NCBI GenBank assembly: GCA_002413785.1
Contig: DHXR01000084.1
Coordinates: 23,868-59,742, forward strand
DNA length: 35,875 nucleotides
Reading direction: 5' to 3'
Source: Mucilaginibacter sp. UBA5151
GTDB taxonomy: Bacteria; Bacteroidota; Bacteroidia; Sphingobacteriales; Sphingobacteriaceae
Shown here: piece by piece, positions 9,683 to 17,234 of the stretch
How positions within the stretch are numbered: the stretch's first letter is position 1
Layout of the letters: the number at the start of each line of letters is the position of its first letter
Notes under the pieces: generated by a model
Databases searched by the model: none
Seen by the model: only the letters and a program-made list of their open reading frames with translations
Told to the model about the DNA's origin: nothing
Position numbers and translations under genes: made by a program

Positions 9683-9714
9683 CTAATCTCTAATCTCCGG
9701 TCTCTAATCTCTAC
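9683..9714. repeat. short tandem-like spacer repeat (TAATCTC units)
   Basis: Three imperfect TAATCTCTAATCTC-like units lie directly after the leuC stop. This family differs from the neighbouring family A copies. Confidence 0.6.
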
Positions 9715-9715
9715 C

Positions 9716-11122
9716 CTAAACAAGTTCTTCAATTAACGTTCTCGGGTCTGTCACCACGCCTGTAATAGCGGCTGCTGCTGCAACTAAAGGACTGGCCAGC
9801 ATGGTACGTGAACCAGGGCCCTGCCTGCCTTCAAAGTTCCTGTTTGAAGTACTTACCGCGTATTTCCCGGACGGAATCTTATCATCATTCATTGCCAGGC
9901 ATGCCGAACAACCAGGTTGACGCAGGGTAAAGCCTGCTTCAGTTAAAATGTCAAGTAAACCTTCTTCTTTGATCTGCGCTTCCACGATATGCGAACCCGG
10001 AACCAGCCAAACTGTAACATTATCCGCTTTATGTTTGCCTTTTACAAGTGAGGTAAAAGCCCTGAAATCTTCTATACGGCCATTGGTACAACTGCCTACA
10101 AAAACAAAGTCCACCTTTTTGCCTATCATCGGTTCGCCTTCTGCGAAGCCCATGTAGTTGAGCGATTTTTCGTAGGATGCCGCGCCGCCTTCGGTATGAG
10201 CCGCATCGGGGATAGCCTGTGAAATCCCCATGCCCATGCCCGGGTTTGTGCCGTAAGTGATCATCGGTTCAATAGCCGAACCATCAAATGTTAATTCTTT
10301 ATCAAAAACAGCATCAGCATCAGTTTTTAATGTTTTGTAATAGGCTAATGCCTTATCCCAGGCTTCGCCTTTAGGGCTAAATTCGCGGCCTTTTACATAA
10401 TTGATGGTGGTTTCATCCGGGGCCATCATCCCGCCGCGGGCGCCCATCTCAATACTTAAATTACAAACCGTCATCCGGCCCTCCATGCTCATGTTTTTGA
10501 AAACATCACCGGCATATTCAACGAAATACCCGGTGGCGCCGGATGTTGTAAGCTGCGAAATAATGTATAAAGCAACATCTTTCGGCGTAATACCTTTACC
10601 CAGTTTGCCATTAACATTGATGCGCATTTGCTTAGGTTTTGGCTGCATGATGCACTGTGAAGAAAGCACCATTTCCACTTCGGATGTACCGATACCAAAG
10701 GCTATGGCGCCAAATGCCCCATGTGTTGAGGTATGCGAGTCGCCGCAAACAATGGTTGCGCCGGGCTGTGTAATACCATACTCGGGCCCTACCACGTGAA
10801 CAATGCCATTTTTTTGATGGCCTAATCCCCAGTGGCTGATGCCGTATTCTTTTGAATTTGTCTCCAGCGCTTTTAACTGTTTAACAGAAAGCGGATCTTC
10901 AACCGGCAAATGCTGGTTTATGGTAGGCGTGTTATGATCTGCTGTAGCAAATGTACGCTCAGGGTATAATACCCTTATACCCCTGGTCTTTAAGCCTAAA
11001 AAGGCTACCGGACTGGTAACTTCATGGATAAGATGGCGGTCAATAAAAAGCACGTCGGGTCCACCTTCAATTTTTCGCACAACGTGTGTGTCCCACACCT
11101 TATCAAATAATGTCTTGCTCAT
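9716..11122 (-). CDS. leuC: 3-isopropylmalate dehydratase large subunit
   Basis: A 468-residue aconitase-family subunit carrying the [4Fe-4S] cluster. The ligating cysteines are visible in VGSCTNGRIEDF (about residue 348) and GCSACLAMN (about 408-416). Also seen are GDSHTSTHGAFGA and the TSNRNFEGRQG substrate loop near the C-terminus. It works with LeuD in leucine synthesis and in the citramalate route. It begins 11 nt after leuA; the leuC-leuD gap of ~92 nt is filled with repeats. Confidence 0.96.
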   Translation of the reverse strand: MSKTLFDKVWDTHVVRKIEGGPDVLFIDRHLIHEVTSPVAFLGLKTRGIRVLYPERTFATADHNTPTINQHLPVEDPLSVKQLKALETNSKEYGISHWGLGHQKNGIVHVVGPEYGITQPGATIVCGDSHTSTHGAFGAIAFGIGTSEVEMVLSSQCIMQPKPKQMRINVNGKLGKGITPKDVALYIISQLTTSGATGYFVEYAGDVFKNMSMEGRMTVCNLSIEMGARGGMMAPDETTINYVKGREFSPKGEAWDKALAYYKTLKTDADAVFDKELTFDGSAIEPMITYGTNPGMGMGISQAIPDAAHTEGGAASYEKSLNYMGFAEGEPMIGKKVDFVFVGSCTNGRIEDFRAFTSLVKGKHKADNVTVWLVPGSHIVEAQIKEEGLLDILTEAGFTLRQPGCSACLAMNDDKIPSGKYAVSTSNRNFEGRQGPGSRTMLASPLVAAAAAITGVVTDPRTLIEELV

Positions 11123-11133
11123 TTTTATAATTC

Positions 11134-12327
11134 TTATTTATTACTAACTTTTTCAAAAGACTGGCTGAACAGGTTATTGCTGCTAACAAGCAATAACAGG
11201 TCCTCGTCGTTTATATCCAATTTGCTATCGGCCAGGGTAAGGAAGCTTTTGTAGGCCACATCAAGGTCGGCACGGTCTAAACGATGACCAAGGCGTTCCA
11301 GGTGGTATTTTAAAGCATGCCTTCCGCTGCGGGCGGTGAGCACAATAGTAGCACTCGGAAAACCCACGTCTTCGGGCCGGATGATCTCGTAATTTTCGCG
11401 GTTCTTAAGGAAGCCATCCTGATGGATACCGGAACTATGCGCGAAAGCATTGCTGCCCACAATGGCCTTGTTGGGCTGTACAGGCATGCGCATTTGCGTG
11501 CTTACCATTTGGCTCAGTTCGTAAAAATTACGGGTATTTATGTTGGTATGCAACCCTAAAACCGGGTGGGTTTTTAATATCATCACCACCTCTTCAATAG
11601 AGGTATTGCCCGCACGTTCGCCGATGCCATTTATGGTGCCCTCAACCTGGCGTGCGCCGTTTTGCAAACCGGCGATGGAATTTGCCGTAGCTAAACCTAA
11701 ATCGTTATGGCAATGCACGGAGATAATGGCCTTATCAATATTTTGTACATGCTCTTTTAAATGACGGATCTTATCGCCATACTGGTTGGGCAGGCAATAG
11801 CCGTTGGTATCGGGAATGTTAACCACGGTGGCCCCGGCAGCAATCACCGCTTCAATCATCTGGGTTAAAAAATTTATATCTGCACGACCGGCATCTTCTG
11901 CATAAAACTCTATATCCTCAACAAAACGTTTGGCATATTTTACCGCATCAACAGCGCGTTCCAGTATTTCTTCGCGGGTGCTGTTAAATTTATGTTTGAT
12001 ATGCATATCAGATGCGCCGATACCGGTATGGATGCGCGGATGCTTTGCATATTTCAGCGATTCAACAGCTACATCAATATCACCCTTGTTGGCACGCGTA
12101 AGGGCGCAAACAGTAGGATTTTGCACAGCCTTGGATATTTCAACCACACTCTGAAAATCGCCGGGACTTGACATAGGGAAACCTGCCTCAATAATATCAA
12201 CGCCCAATGCCTCCAGTTCTTTTGCGATCTCTATTTTTTCGGGGGTTGTTAACTGGCAGCCCGGTACCTGCTCGCCATCGCGGAGCGTGGTATCAAAAAC
12301 ATAGACTCGGTTTGGATCGTGTATCAT
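11134..12327 (-). CDS. leuA: 2-isopropylmalate synthase, short form without allosteric domain
   Basis: A 397-residue catalytic-only enzyme that condenses 2-oxoisovalerate with acetyl-CoA, the committed step of leucine synthesis. The signatures are TLRDGEQVPG (14-23), EAGFP (47-51), HCHND (205-209) and NGIGERAGN. The sequence ends in the linker subdomain (LTLADSKLDINDEDLLLLVSS...), so the C-terminal leucine-binding domain (~120 residues) of the long LeuA form is missing. I believe this short form is usual in this phylum. Leucine feedback must therefore act elsewhere, or through the linker region. Confidence 0.93.
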   Translation of the reverse strand: MIHDPNRVYVFDTTLRDGEQVPGCQLTTPEKIEIAKELEALGVDIIEAGFPMSSPGDFQSVVEISKAVQNPTVCALTRANKGDIDVAVESLKYAKHPRIHTGIGASDMHIKHKFNSTREEILERAVDAVKYAKRFVEDIEFYAEDAGRADINFLTQMIEAVIAAGATVVNIPDTNGYCLPNQYGDKIRHLKEHVQNIDKAIISVHCHNDLGLATANSIAGLQNGARQVEGTINGIGERAGNTSIEEVVMILKTHPVLGLHTNINTRNFYELSQMVSTQMRMPVQPNKAIVGSNAFAHSSGIHQDGFLKNRENYEIIRPEDVGFPSATIVLTARSGRHALKYHLERLGHRLDRADLDVAYKSFLTLADSKLDINDEDLLLLVSSNNLFSQSFEKVSNK

Positions 12328-12356
12328 TTCTTTTAGATTTTTAGATGTGAGATAAG

Positions 12357-12374
12357 AAACCTGCCGGCAGGTTT
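12357..12374. repeat. 18-bp perfect palindrome
   Basis: AAACCTGCCGGCAGGTTT, 30 nt upstream of the leuA ATG in the leuB-leuA gap. It could be a dispersed repeat or an operator for a dimeric regulator; one copy cannot decide. Confidence 0.55.
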
Positions 12375-12424
12375 GAAATTTTTATCGTACATCGGTTAAC
12401 ACTTACTATTCTATTTTCTTTTTT

Positions 12425-12517
12425 AGTCATTGGTCATTTGCTTTGCGTCATTGGTCATTAGGTCATTGCAGGGTTTAACCTTTTCAACAATTACAACGTT
12501 TTCAACCCTTCCAACCT
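12425..12517. repeat. two spacer repeat families between leuB and leuA
   Basis: TCATTGGTCATT-like units (12425-12469) are followed by degenerate TTTTCAACAATTACAACG / TTTTCAACCCTTCCAACC units (12481-12517), ending 1 nt from the leuB stop. No ORF or promoter is evident. Confidence 0.6.
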
Positions 12518-12518
12518 A

Positions 12519-13583
12519 CTATAAATACTCCAGCACCTTTTGCCCCATGGCTTTGGTACCCAATATTTTGCTTTTATCTGTACTGCTATCCGCGATATCT
12601 CCTGTGCGGTATCCTGCTTTCAGGGTTTTATCGATGGCAACGGTTATGCTTTTTGCTTCTTCTTTTAAACCGAAACCTATCTCCAGCATTAAGGCTACTG
12701 ACAGTATGGACGCCAGCGGATTTGCTTTATCCTGACCTGCAATATCATGTGCCGAACCGTGGATAGGCTCAAAGAAACCCGTACCATCGCCTATGGAGGC
12801 CGATGCCAGCATTCCCATCGAACCCGCTATTTGCGATGCTTCATCCGTTAAAATATCGCCAAAAAGGTTAGCGGTTAAAACCACATCAAACTTCTTAGGG
12901 TTTTTAACCAGTTGCATGGCGGCGTTGTCAACAAACATGTGCTCGGTTTCCACATCAGGATATTTTTTAGCCATATCCTGTACCACTTCGCGCCAAAGGC
13001 GTGATGTTTCCAGCACGTTTGCCTTATCAACAGAGCATAACCTTTTTCCCCTTACCCTGGCGGCTTCGTAAGCTTTTATGGCAATGCGCTCCACTTCGTA
13101 GCGATGATAGATCATCAGGTCAGACGCGGTATCAGCGCTGCGTTTTTTCTCACCGAAATAAACGTCGCCGGTAAGCTCACGGAAAAACAATATGTCGGTT
13201 CCCTTTAATATTTCGGGTTTCAGGCTCGATGCATTCAGCAACTCATCAAAAAGCATGATAGGCCGAAGGTTAGCATATAAACCAAGCCCCTTGCGGATGC
13301 CAAGCAAACCCTGCTCCGGCCTTACTTTGGCCGATGGATCATTATCATATTTGGCATGACCAACCGCGCCAAACAAAATGGCGTCGCTGGCTTTTGCTTT
13401 GGCCAAAGTTTCGTCCGGCAAAGGACTACCTATAGCCTCAATAGCCGCATGGCCCATCAAAGCTTCATCAAAGCTAAATTCGTGGCCAAAAGTTTTGCCA
13501 ATTTGCACCAATACTGCTTTACCCCAGGTAGTAACCTCAGGGCCGATGCCATCACCGGGTATTACTAATATTTTTTTAGTCAT
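12519..13583 (-). CDS. leuB: 3-isopropylmalate dehydrogenase
   Basis: A 354-residue NAD-dependent beta-decarboxylating dehydrogenase. The signatures are IPGDGIGPEV at the N-terminus, the substrate loop FRELTGDVYFGEKK (about 134-147), DNAAMQLVKNP, and NLFGDILTDEASQIAGSMGM with the metal-binding Asp residues, then EPIHGSAHDIAG. It makes 2-oxoisocaproate for leucine and, with CimA/LeuCD, 2-oxobutyrate for isoleucine. Length and motifs are complete. Confidence 0.96.
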   Translation of the reverse strand: MTKKILVIPGDGIGPEVTTWGKAVLVQIGKTFGHEFSFDEALMGHAAIEAIGSPLPDETLAKAKASDAILFGAVGHAKYDNDPSAKVRPEQGLLGIRKGLGLYANLRPIMLFDELLNASSLKPEILKGTDILFFRELTGDVYFGEKKRSADTASDLMIYHRYEVERIAIKAYEAARVRGKRLCSVDKANVLETSRLWREVVQDMAKKYPDVETEHMFVDNAAMQLVKNPKKFDVVLTANLFGDILTDEASQIAGSMGMLASASIGDGTGFFEPIHGSAHDIAGQDKANPLASILSVALMLEIGFGLKEEAKSITVAIDKTLKAGYRTGDIADSSTDKSKILGTKAMGQKVLEYL

Positions 13584-13601
13584 TTTTTATTTTTATTTTT
13601 T

Positions 13602-13639
13602 CTGAATCAGAATTTACAGAATTTTAGAATTTGCAGAAT
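13602..13639 (+). repeat. left 38-bp inverted repeat of the GxxExxY cassette
   Basis: Begins CTGAATCAGAATTTACAG. It is the reverse complement of 14079-14116 with one mismatch (G at 13633), and it starts 19 nt upstream of leuB and ends 5 nt beyond the GxxExxY stop. Confidence 0.85.
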
Positions 13640-13643
13640 GCCT

Positions 13644-14045
13644 TTATTTCTGCGAATTCTTGTCTGGCTTTATATTGTATCCTGGATTAAAAATTAACTT
13701 ATATTGAAGACTTTGGCTTCCAAAATTGATCAGTAATCCCAAAGGAAAATCATAAGCAACCGTGTAATTTTTAGCCTGTGCCAGATGCACATCTTCCAAA
13801 TTGATAATTGCTTTTAATTCAACAATCAGCCTGTCTTCAACTACAAAATCTGCTCTCCTTGTTCCTACATCAATCCCGTCATAAAAAATAGTGTGATCCC
13901 GTTCCCTTGTAAAGCTTATCCCTGCTTTTGCAAGTTCTATACCTAAACACCTTTGATAAATTACTTCCTGAAAACCATTTCCAAGTGTGTTATGTACTTT
14001 CATCGCGCAGCCAATTATTTTATAAGTTAACTCGTCTCTTTCCAT
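13644..14045 (-). CDS. GxxExxY protein (PD-(D/E)XK nuclease-like)
   Basis: A 133-residue protein with the family-defining motif G24-F-Q-E27-V-I-Y30 and a nuclease-fold core D66...E76-L-K78 (ADFVVEDRLIVELKA), which matches the D-(x)n-ExK layout of PD-(D/E)XK superfamily proteins. Function is unproven for the family. It has no metabolic link to the leu/ilv genes around it. It is enclosed by a 38-bp inverted repeat pair (13602-13639 and 14079-14116), suggesting insertion as a cassette between ilvC and leuB. Length is normal and the reading frame intact. Confidence 0.9.
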   Translation of the reverse strand: MERDELTYKIIGCAMKVHNTLGNGFQEVIYQRCLGIELAKAGISFTRERDHTIFYDGIDVGTRRADFVVEDRLIVELKAIINLEDVHLAQAKNYTVAYDFPLGLLINFGSQSLQYKLIFNPGYNIKPDKNSQK

Positions 14046-14078
14046 TTATCCAAATCGAATATAATTGAACTTTTTATT

Positions 14079-14116
14079 ATTCTGTAAATTCTAAAATTCT
14101 GTAAATTCTGATTCAG
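14079..14116 (-). repeat. right 38-bp inverted repeat of the GxxExxY cassette
   Basis: Starts ATTCTGTAAATTCTAAAATT and ends in CTGATTCAG. It matches 37 of 38 positions of the inverse of 13602-13639. It lies 10 nt downstream of the ilvC stop. Confidence 0.85.
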
Positions 14117-14126
14117 ACAATTAGCC

Positions 14127-15185
14127 CTACGCTTCTACAACCTGGTTTTCCGGCCTTAAACTGCGTACAGTTTTGCCTGCCTGCCACATTTCGCTGTCGC
14201 GCAGTTCTTTTAATTCTGCATCCAGTTTTTCGCGGTAATCCGGCTGACTGTTTAAATCAATTGAACGTTGTGATTCTTTGCCTGTGGCAACACTTTTGTA
14301 TAATTCTTCAAAAACAGGTTTAGTAGCGTCACGGAATTTTTTCCACCAATCCAAAGCGCCGCGTTGTGCTGTGGTTGAGCAATTGGCATACATCCAGTCC
14401 ATACCATTTTCTGCCACCAATGGCATTAACGATTGGGTAAGCTCTTCAACAGTTTCGTTAAATGCTTCTGATGGCGAGTGGCCGTTTTTGCGCAATACAT
14501 CATACTGCGCTGAGAAAACACCCTGAATACAGCCCATTAATGTACCGCGTTCGCCGGTTAAATCGCTGAAAACTTCTTTACGGAAATCCGTTTCAAACAA
14601 ATAACCGCTGCCTACAGCAATACCTAAAGCAATAACCCTGTCTTTAGCTTTGCCTGTAGCATCCTGGAAAATCGCATAGCTTGAATTTAAGCCGCGGCCC
14701 TGTAAAAACATACGGCGCAATGAAGTACCTGAACCTTTAGGAGCAACCAAAAATACGTCAACATCAGCCGGAGGGATAATGCCTGTTTGCTCTTTAAAAG
14801 TGATACCGAAACCATGTGAAAAATATAAAGCTTTACCTGGAGTTAAATGTTTTTTAACGGTTGGCCATACTGCAATCTGTGCAGCATCGCTTAATAAATA
14901 GCAGATCACTGTTCCTCTTTCAAGGGCTTCTTCAATTTCAAAAAGGGTTACTCCCGGTACAAAGCCATCATTTACAGCTTTATCCCATGTTTTTGTGCCC
15001 TTACGCTGACCTACAATTACGTTAATGCCATTGTCTTTTTGATTAAGCGCCTGACCAGGACCCTGAACGCCATAGCCAATTACCGCTACAACTTCGTTTT
15101 TTAATACTTCCTGTGCCTTTGATAAAGGGAACTCTTCGCGGGTTACTACGTTTTCTTCAGTTCCGCCGAAATTTAATTTTGCCAT
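14127..15185 (-). CDS. ilvC: ketol-acid reductoisomerase
   Basis: A 352-residue KARI that converts acetolactate or acetohydroxybutyrate to the dihydroxy acid. The Rossmann motif is GYGVQG (37-42); the basic loop VGQRKGTK (58-65) suggests NADPH preference. The metal-binding acidic pair D208 and E212 is in SDLTGERG. The sequence resembles the Bacteroidota variant of class I KARI and differs clearly from the E. coli long form (~490 aa). The leader holds four copies of repeat family A, the first 15 nt from the ATG. Confidence 0.95.
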   Translation of the reverse strand: MAKLNFGGTEENVVTREEFPLSKAQEVLKNEVVAVIGYGVQGPGQALNQKDNGINVIVGQRKGTKTWDKAVNDGFVPGVTLFEIEEALERGTVICYLLSDAAQIAVWPTVKKHLTPGKALYFSHGFGITFKEQTGIIPPADVDVFLVAPKGSGTSLRRMFLQGRGLNSSYAIFQDATGKAKDRVIALGIAVGSGYLFETDFRKEVFSDLTGERGTLMGCIQGVFSAQYDVLRKNGHSPSEAFNETVEELTQSLMPLVAENGMDWMYANCSTTAQRGALDWWKKFRDATKPVFEELYKSVATGKESQRSIDLNSQPDYREKLDAELKELRDSEMWQAGKTVRSLRPENQVVEA

Positions 15186-15200
15186 CTTATTTTGTTTTTA

Positions 15201-15293
15201 TGATTTCACCGATGTTTTTATGATTTCACCGATTATTGTTGTTTGCTATTTTATTTTTATGATTACACCGATGTTTTTACGATTACACCGATT
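15201..15293 (-). repeat. repeat family A, four copies before ilvC
   Basis: Copies at 15201-15214, 15221-15234, 15260-15273 and 15280-15293. Two have TGATTTCACCGAT and two (T/C)GATTACACCGAT, all in the same orientation, reading AATCGGTG(A/T)AATCA toward ilvC. Spacers are 6, 25 and 6 nt, which does not fit a CRISPR. Confidence 0.85.
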
Positions 15294-15318
15294 ATTTTAA
15301 TTTACTTTTTTATGATTC

Positions 15319-15350
15319 AGACTTACGAAGGTTTGAAACTTCGTAAGTCT
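15319..15350. repeat. palindromic repeat family D, copy 1
   Basis: 12-bp arms AGACTTACGAAG / CTTCGTAAGTCT with an 8-nt loop, 8 nt beyond the stop of the membrane protein gene at 15359. It could also stop transcription, although no T-run follows. Confidence 0.8.
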
Positions 15351-15358
15351 TTTAGTTT

Positions 15359-16156
15359 TTACACTCCCCAATTATATTTCATCGCTTCAAGTTTTGGTAT
15401 TAAGCAAGATTTGGTTTCATCTTTTTCAGAAACAAATATCTTGACTGTATCTCCTTCTTTTTTTTCGTTTAAAATTAAAAAATCAGTTGTTGTTGATTCA
15501 CCGAATACTTTATTTTTGAACTCATCCAAATAATAATAATTTACCAAAACAGTTGGTTGGGAAAACCTTGAAAATATCCCAGAATTTGGACTTATTGAAA
15601 TAACATAAGCTTCTTTGACCATTCCTGTCTTATATAAATTAAAAATTCTTAAAGCCGGAATAAGTCCGATTAACAAAAGCGGAATTCCAGGAAGTAGAAA
15701 TAATATAGGGAATAAGTAAAAAAGATAAACCGGAAAAGCAAATGGTTTTAAATCCTTAATCATTGATTGGTTTTGATATTCGAGTATTTTTATTTTTGTT
15801 CCCTCGCTGAAATTGGCAATTTTTTCCAAATCAAATGTTTCAAATTTATCTGAAATCTTCCGCCCATTATTTTCAAAAACATAACTTATTACTTTCGGAT
15901 GCTCACCATTTACAGTAACATTATTTACCGGGCTGATTGCCATGATTTCGGCATCTTTTAATGTCCCATTTGCTGTAATTGCTTTAAAGTCATATTTTTC
16001 ATAAGACGCTTTTAATGTAGCCGAAAGAATAACTGTTAAAGGAATAAACACAAATATGGAAAGAAAAGTAAAAAGGATTCCAATAAACGCGATGCTCCCT
16101 TTACCTTTAAGTAAATTGAATAAAATCTTGAAATTAACTTGCCTCTTACTATTCAT
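15359..16156 (-). CDS. two-TM membrane protein, DUF3592-like layout
   Basis: A 265-residue protein. The first transmembrane segment is at ~22-46 (IAFIGILFTFLSIFVFIPLTVIL), then a ~95-residue beta-rich extracytoplasmic domain, a hydrophobic stretch ~141-172, and a C-terminal domain with VLVNYYYLDEF...GDTVKIFVSEKDETKSCL. The repeated pattern of converting a 'voltage-like' Y.F..nG to GD.V.I....P resembles DUF3592 proteins, but I cannot confirm it. It is unrelated to the surrounding amino-acid genes and is bracketed by family D palindromes (15319-15350, 16170-16202), which marks it as part of an inserted block. Confidence 0.65.
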   Translation of the reverse strand: MNSKRQVNFKILFNLLKGKGSIAFIGILFTFLSIFVFIPLTVILSATLKASYEKYDFKAITANGTLKDAEIMAISPVNNVTVNGEHPKVISYVFENNGRKISDKFETFDLEKIANFSEGTKIKILEYQNQSMIKDLKPFAFPVYLFYLFPILFLLPGIPLLLIGLIPALRIFNLYKTGMVKEAYVISISPNSGIFSRFSQPTVLVNYYYLDEFKNKVFGESTTTDFLILNEKKEGDTVKIFVSEKDETKSCLIPKLEAMKYNWGV

Positions 16157-16169
16157 TTTTGCTGATTAA

Positions 16170-16202
16170 AGACTTACGAAGTTTTAAAAACTTCGTAAGT
16201 CT
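16170..16202. repeat. palindromic repeat family D, copy 2, inside toxin remnant
   Basis: 16-bp arms AGACTTACGAAGTTTT / AAAACTTCGTAAGTCT around a single A. It supplies the last codons and the stop of the truncated toxin at 16184-16288. Confidence 0.85.
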
Positions 16203-16288
16203 GATTTTGAGTTTTTATCCCCAGATTTACGAATAAGTGCCAAATGCTTTTTGGCCTCATCGGTAATATCTACAAAATACTTTCCCAT
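16184..16288 (-). pseudogene. truncated Txe/YoeB- or RelE-like toxin
   Basis: A 34-residue reading frame starts at the ATG at 16288, overlapping the end of the antitoxin gene in another frame, as is typical for toxin-antitoxin pairs. It reads MGKYFVDITDEAKKHLALIRKSGDKNSK, which resembles the N-terminus of Txe/YoeB-type toxins (..YxVxITxxAxKHL...KSGDK). It then runs into palindrome D copy 2 and stops after SDLRSF. The rest of the ~85-residue toxin, including its catalytic C-terminus, is missing and I do not see it downstream. The toxin is presumably inactive. Confidence 0.65.
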
Positions 16289-16503
16289 ATATTTTTAACA
16301 TCCTTAATTCTGATTAACCGTCCGGCCTTAATATCTTCTTCTCCTTGTTCAATTGACGCTACTGCTTCCTTTCCGTAAAGATCTGCAACCTTTTCCTTCT
16401 CACTTAGTTCACATGTTTGAAAATCAATTTTAAACGCTTTTGCAATAGCTTTTAAAGCGGTAAGTTGCTCTTTATTTTGGGGATGTATTATTAACGTTTC
16501 CAT
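16270..16503 (-). CDS. antitoxin-like protein of a disrupted toxin-antitoxin module
   Basis: A 77-residue, acidic, helical protein starting METLIIHPQNKEQLTALKAIAKAFKIDFQ, with a C-terminal IKDVKNIWESIL toxin-binding-like tail. This is a common Bacteroidota antitoxin type (DUF2683-like) encoded just before a YoeB/RelE-type toxin, and here the toxin start codon overlaps its 3' end. Family D palindromes lie on both sides (16170-16202, 16521-16553). The antitoxin remains intact while the toxin is cut short, so it is an orphan antitoxin. Confidence 0.7.
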   Translation of the reverse strand: METLIIHPQNKEQLTALKAIAKAFKIDFQTCELSEKEKVADLYGKEAVASIEQGEEDIKAGRLIRIKDVKNIWESIL

Positions 16504-16520
16504 AACTGAAATTTTATTTC

Positions 16521-16553
16521 AAACTTACGAAGTTTTAAAAACTTCGTAAGTTT
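16521..16553. repeat. palindromic repeat family D, copy 3
   Basis: 16-bp arms AAACTTACGAAGTTTT / AAAACTTCGTAAGTTT around one A, 18 nt upstream of the antitoxin ATG and 15 nt after the methyltransferase stop. Confidence 0.85.
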
Positions 16554-16567
16554 AGTATATCGCGTCT

Positions 16568-17146
16568 CTACTTTTTTGTTATAATCACTATGCCGGTTGC
16601 CCAGCCCATTTTTGTTAATATGATATCGTCACGGTTATCAAGGTCGGCTATCAGTTGGGTTGCTTTTTCAGCATGGCCTGTTGGCCAGTTTTGCTGGGGG
16701 AGCATATCGTCAATGATGTAGATGCCGCCTTTTTCAACCATATCCAATACTTCGTCAAGCAACAAATATTTACCGGGCCAGGTATCAGCAAAAATAAAGC
16801 TGAACTTTTTGCCGGCGTTTTGTTTTATCCATTCGCCGCCATCGGTACATATCAACCTTAAACGCTTATCAACTCCAAGATTTTCTTTGGCGATGTTTAA
16901 AAACGTTTCATCATTGTCAATGGATACTAATGTCGATTTTTCATCCATTCCATCCAATATCCAGGTGGTAGATAAGCCCGTGCCTGTGCCCAGCTCCAAA
17001 AACTTACCGCCGGGTTTTGTAGCCGCCAATGTTTTAAGCAATGAGCAGGTTAATACCTCCGATGGCATGTTAAACCCATTGGCCTCAGTCGCTTTCTTTA
17101 TAGCATTATAAGCTAAGGGGTATTGTTGTTTTATTTCTTCTATCAT
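16568..17146 (-). CDS. class I SAM-dependent methyltransferase (O-methyltransferase-like)
   Basis: A 192-residue protein. Motif I is ELGTGTGLST (about 56-65); an acidic end-of-strand residue is in LVSIDNDE; motif around FADTWPGKYLLLDEVLDMV, then GGIYIIDDMLPQQNWP. The layout resembles small caffeoyl-CoA/catechol O-methyltransferases, but the substrate is unknown. It sits inside the ilv operon, after ilvN, in the same direction. A branched-chain role is not supported by sequence. Confidence 0.75.
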   Translation of the reverse strand: MIEEIKQQYPLAYNAIKKATEANGFNMPSEVLTCSLLKTLAATKPGGKFLELGTGTGLSTTWILDGMDEKSTLVSIDNDETFLNIAKENLGVDKRLRLICTDGGEWIKQNAGKKFSFIFADTWPGKYLLLDEVLDMVEKGGIYIIDDMLPQQNWPTGHAEKATQLIADLDNRDDIILTKMGWATGIVIITKK

Positions 17147-17234
17147 TTTGAGCTGAAAGCTAAAGGCATAAAGCCAAAAGCTTTTCTTAATTTGTCTATT
17201 TCCTGTTCATTGCTTTCTGCATTCTGCTTTAACC

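Larger units (their letters stand above)
13602..14116 (-). mobile_element. candidate GxxExxY cassette with 38-bp terminal inverted repeats
   Basis: A 515-bp unit: inverted repeat, 4-nt spacer, the GxxExxY gene, ~33 nt leader, inverted repeat. The same 38-bp sequence occurs as a cargo-less inverted pair (22078-22164) and as a solo copy (19889-19926). I see no clear target-site duplication, and no transposase is encoded. Mobility is an inference. Confidence 0.5.

Noticed and set aside
10401..10799. 132-codon frame antisense to leuC
   Set aside because: Shadow of a conserved coding sequence; leuC motifs are complete on the other strand.
15201..15293. CRISPR-like array of 14-mers before ilvC
   Set aside because: Repeats are too short, spacers are 6 and 25 nt and A/T-rich, and no cas genes are present. 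The same unit occurs singly before other genes.
15319..15350. Intrinsic terminator after the membrane protein gene
   Set aside because: Good stem but no T-run, and the same palindrome occurs twice more in other settings, so it is annotated as repeat.
16722..17111. 129-codon frame antisense to the methyltransferase
   Set aside because: The opposite strand carries SAM-binding motifs; this frame has none.
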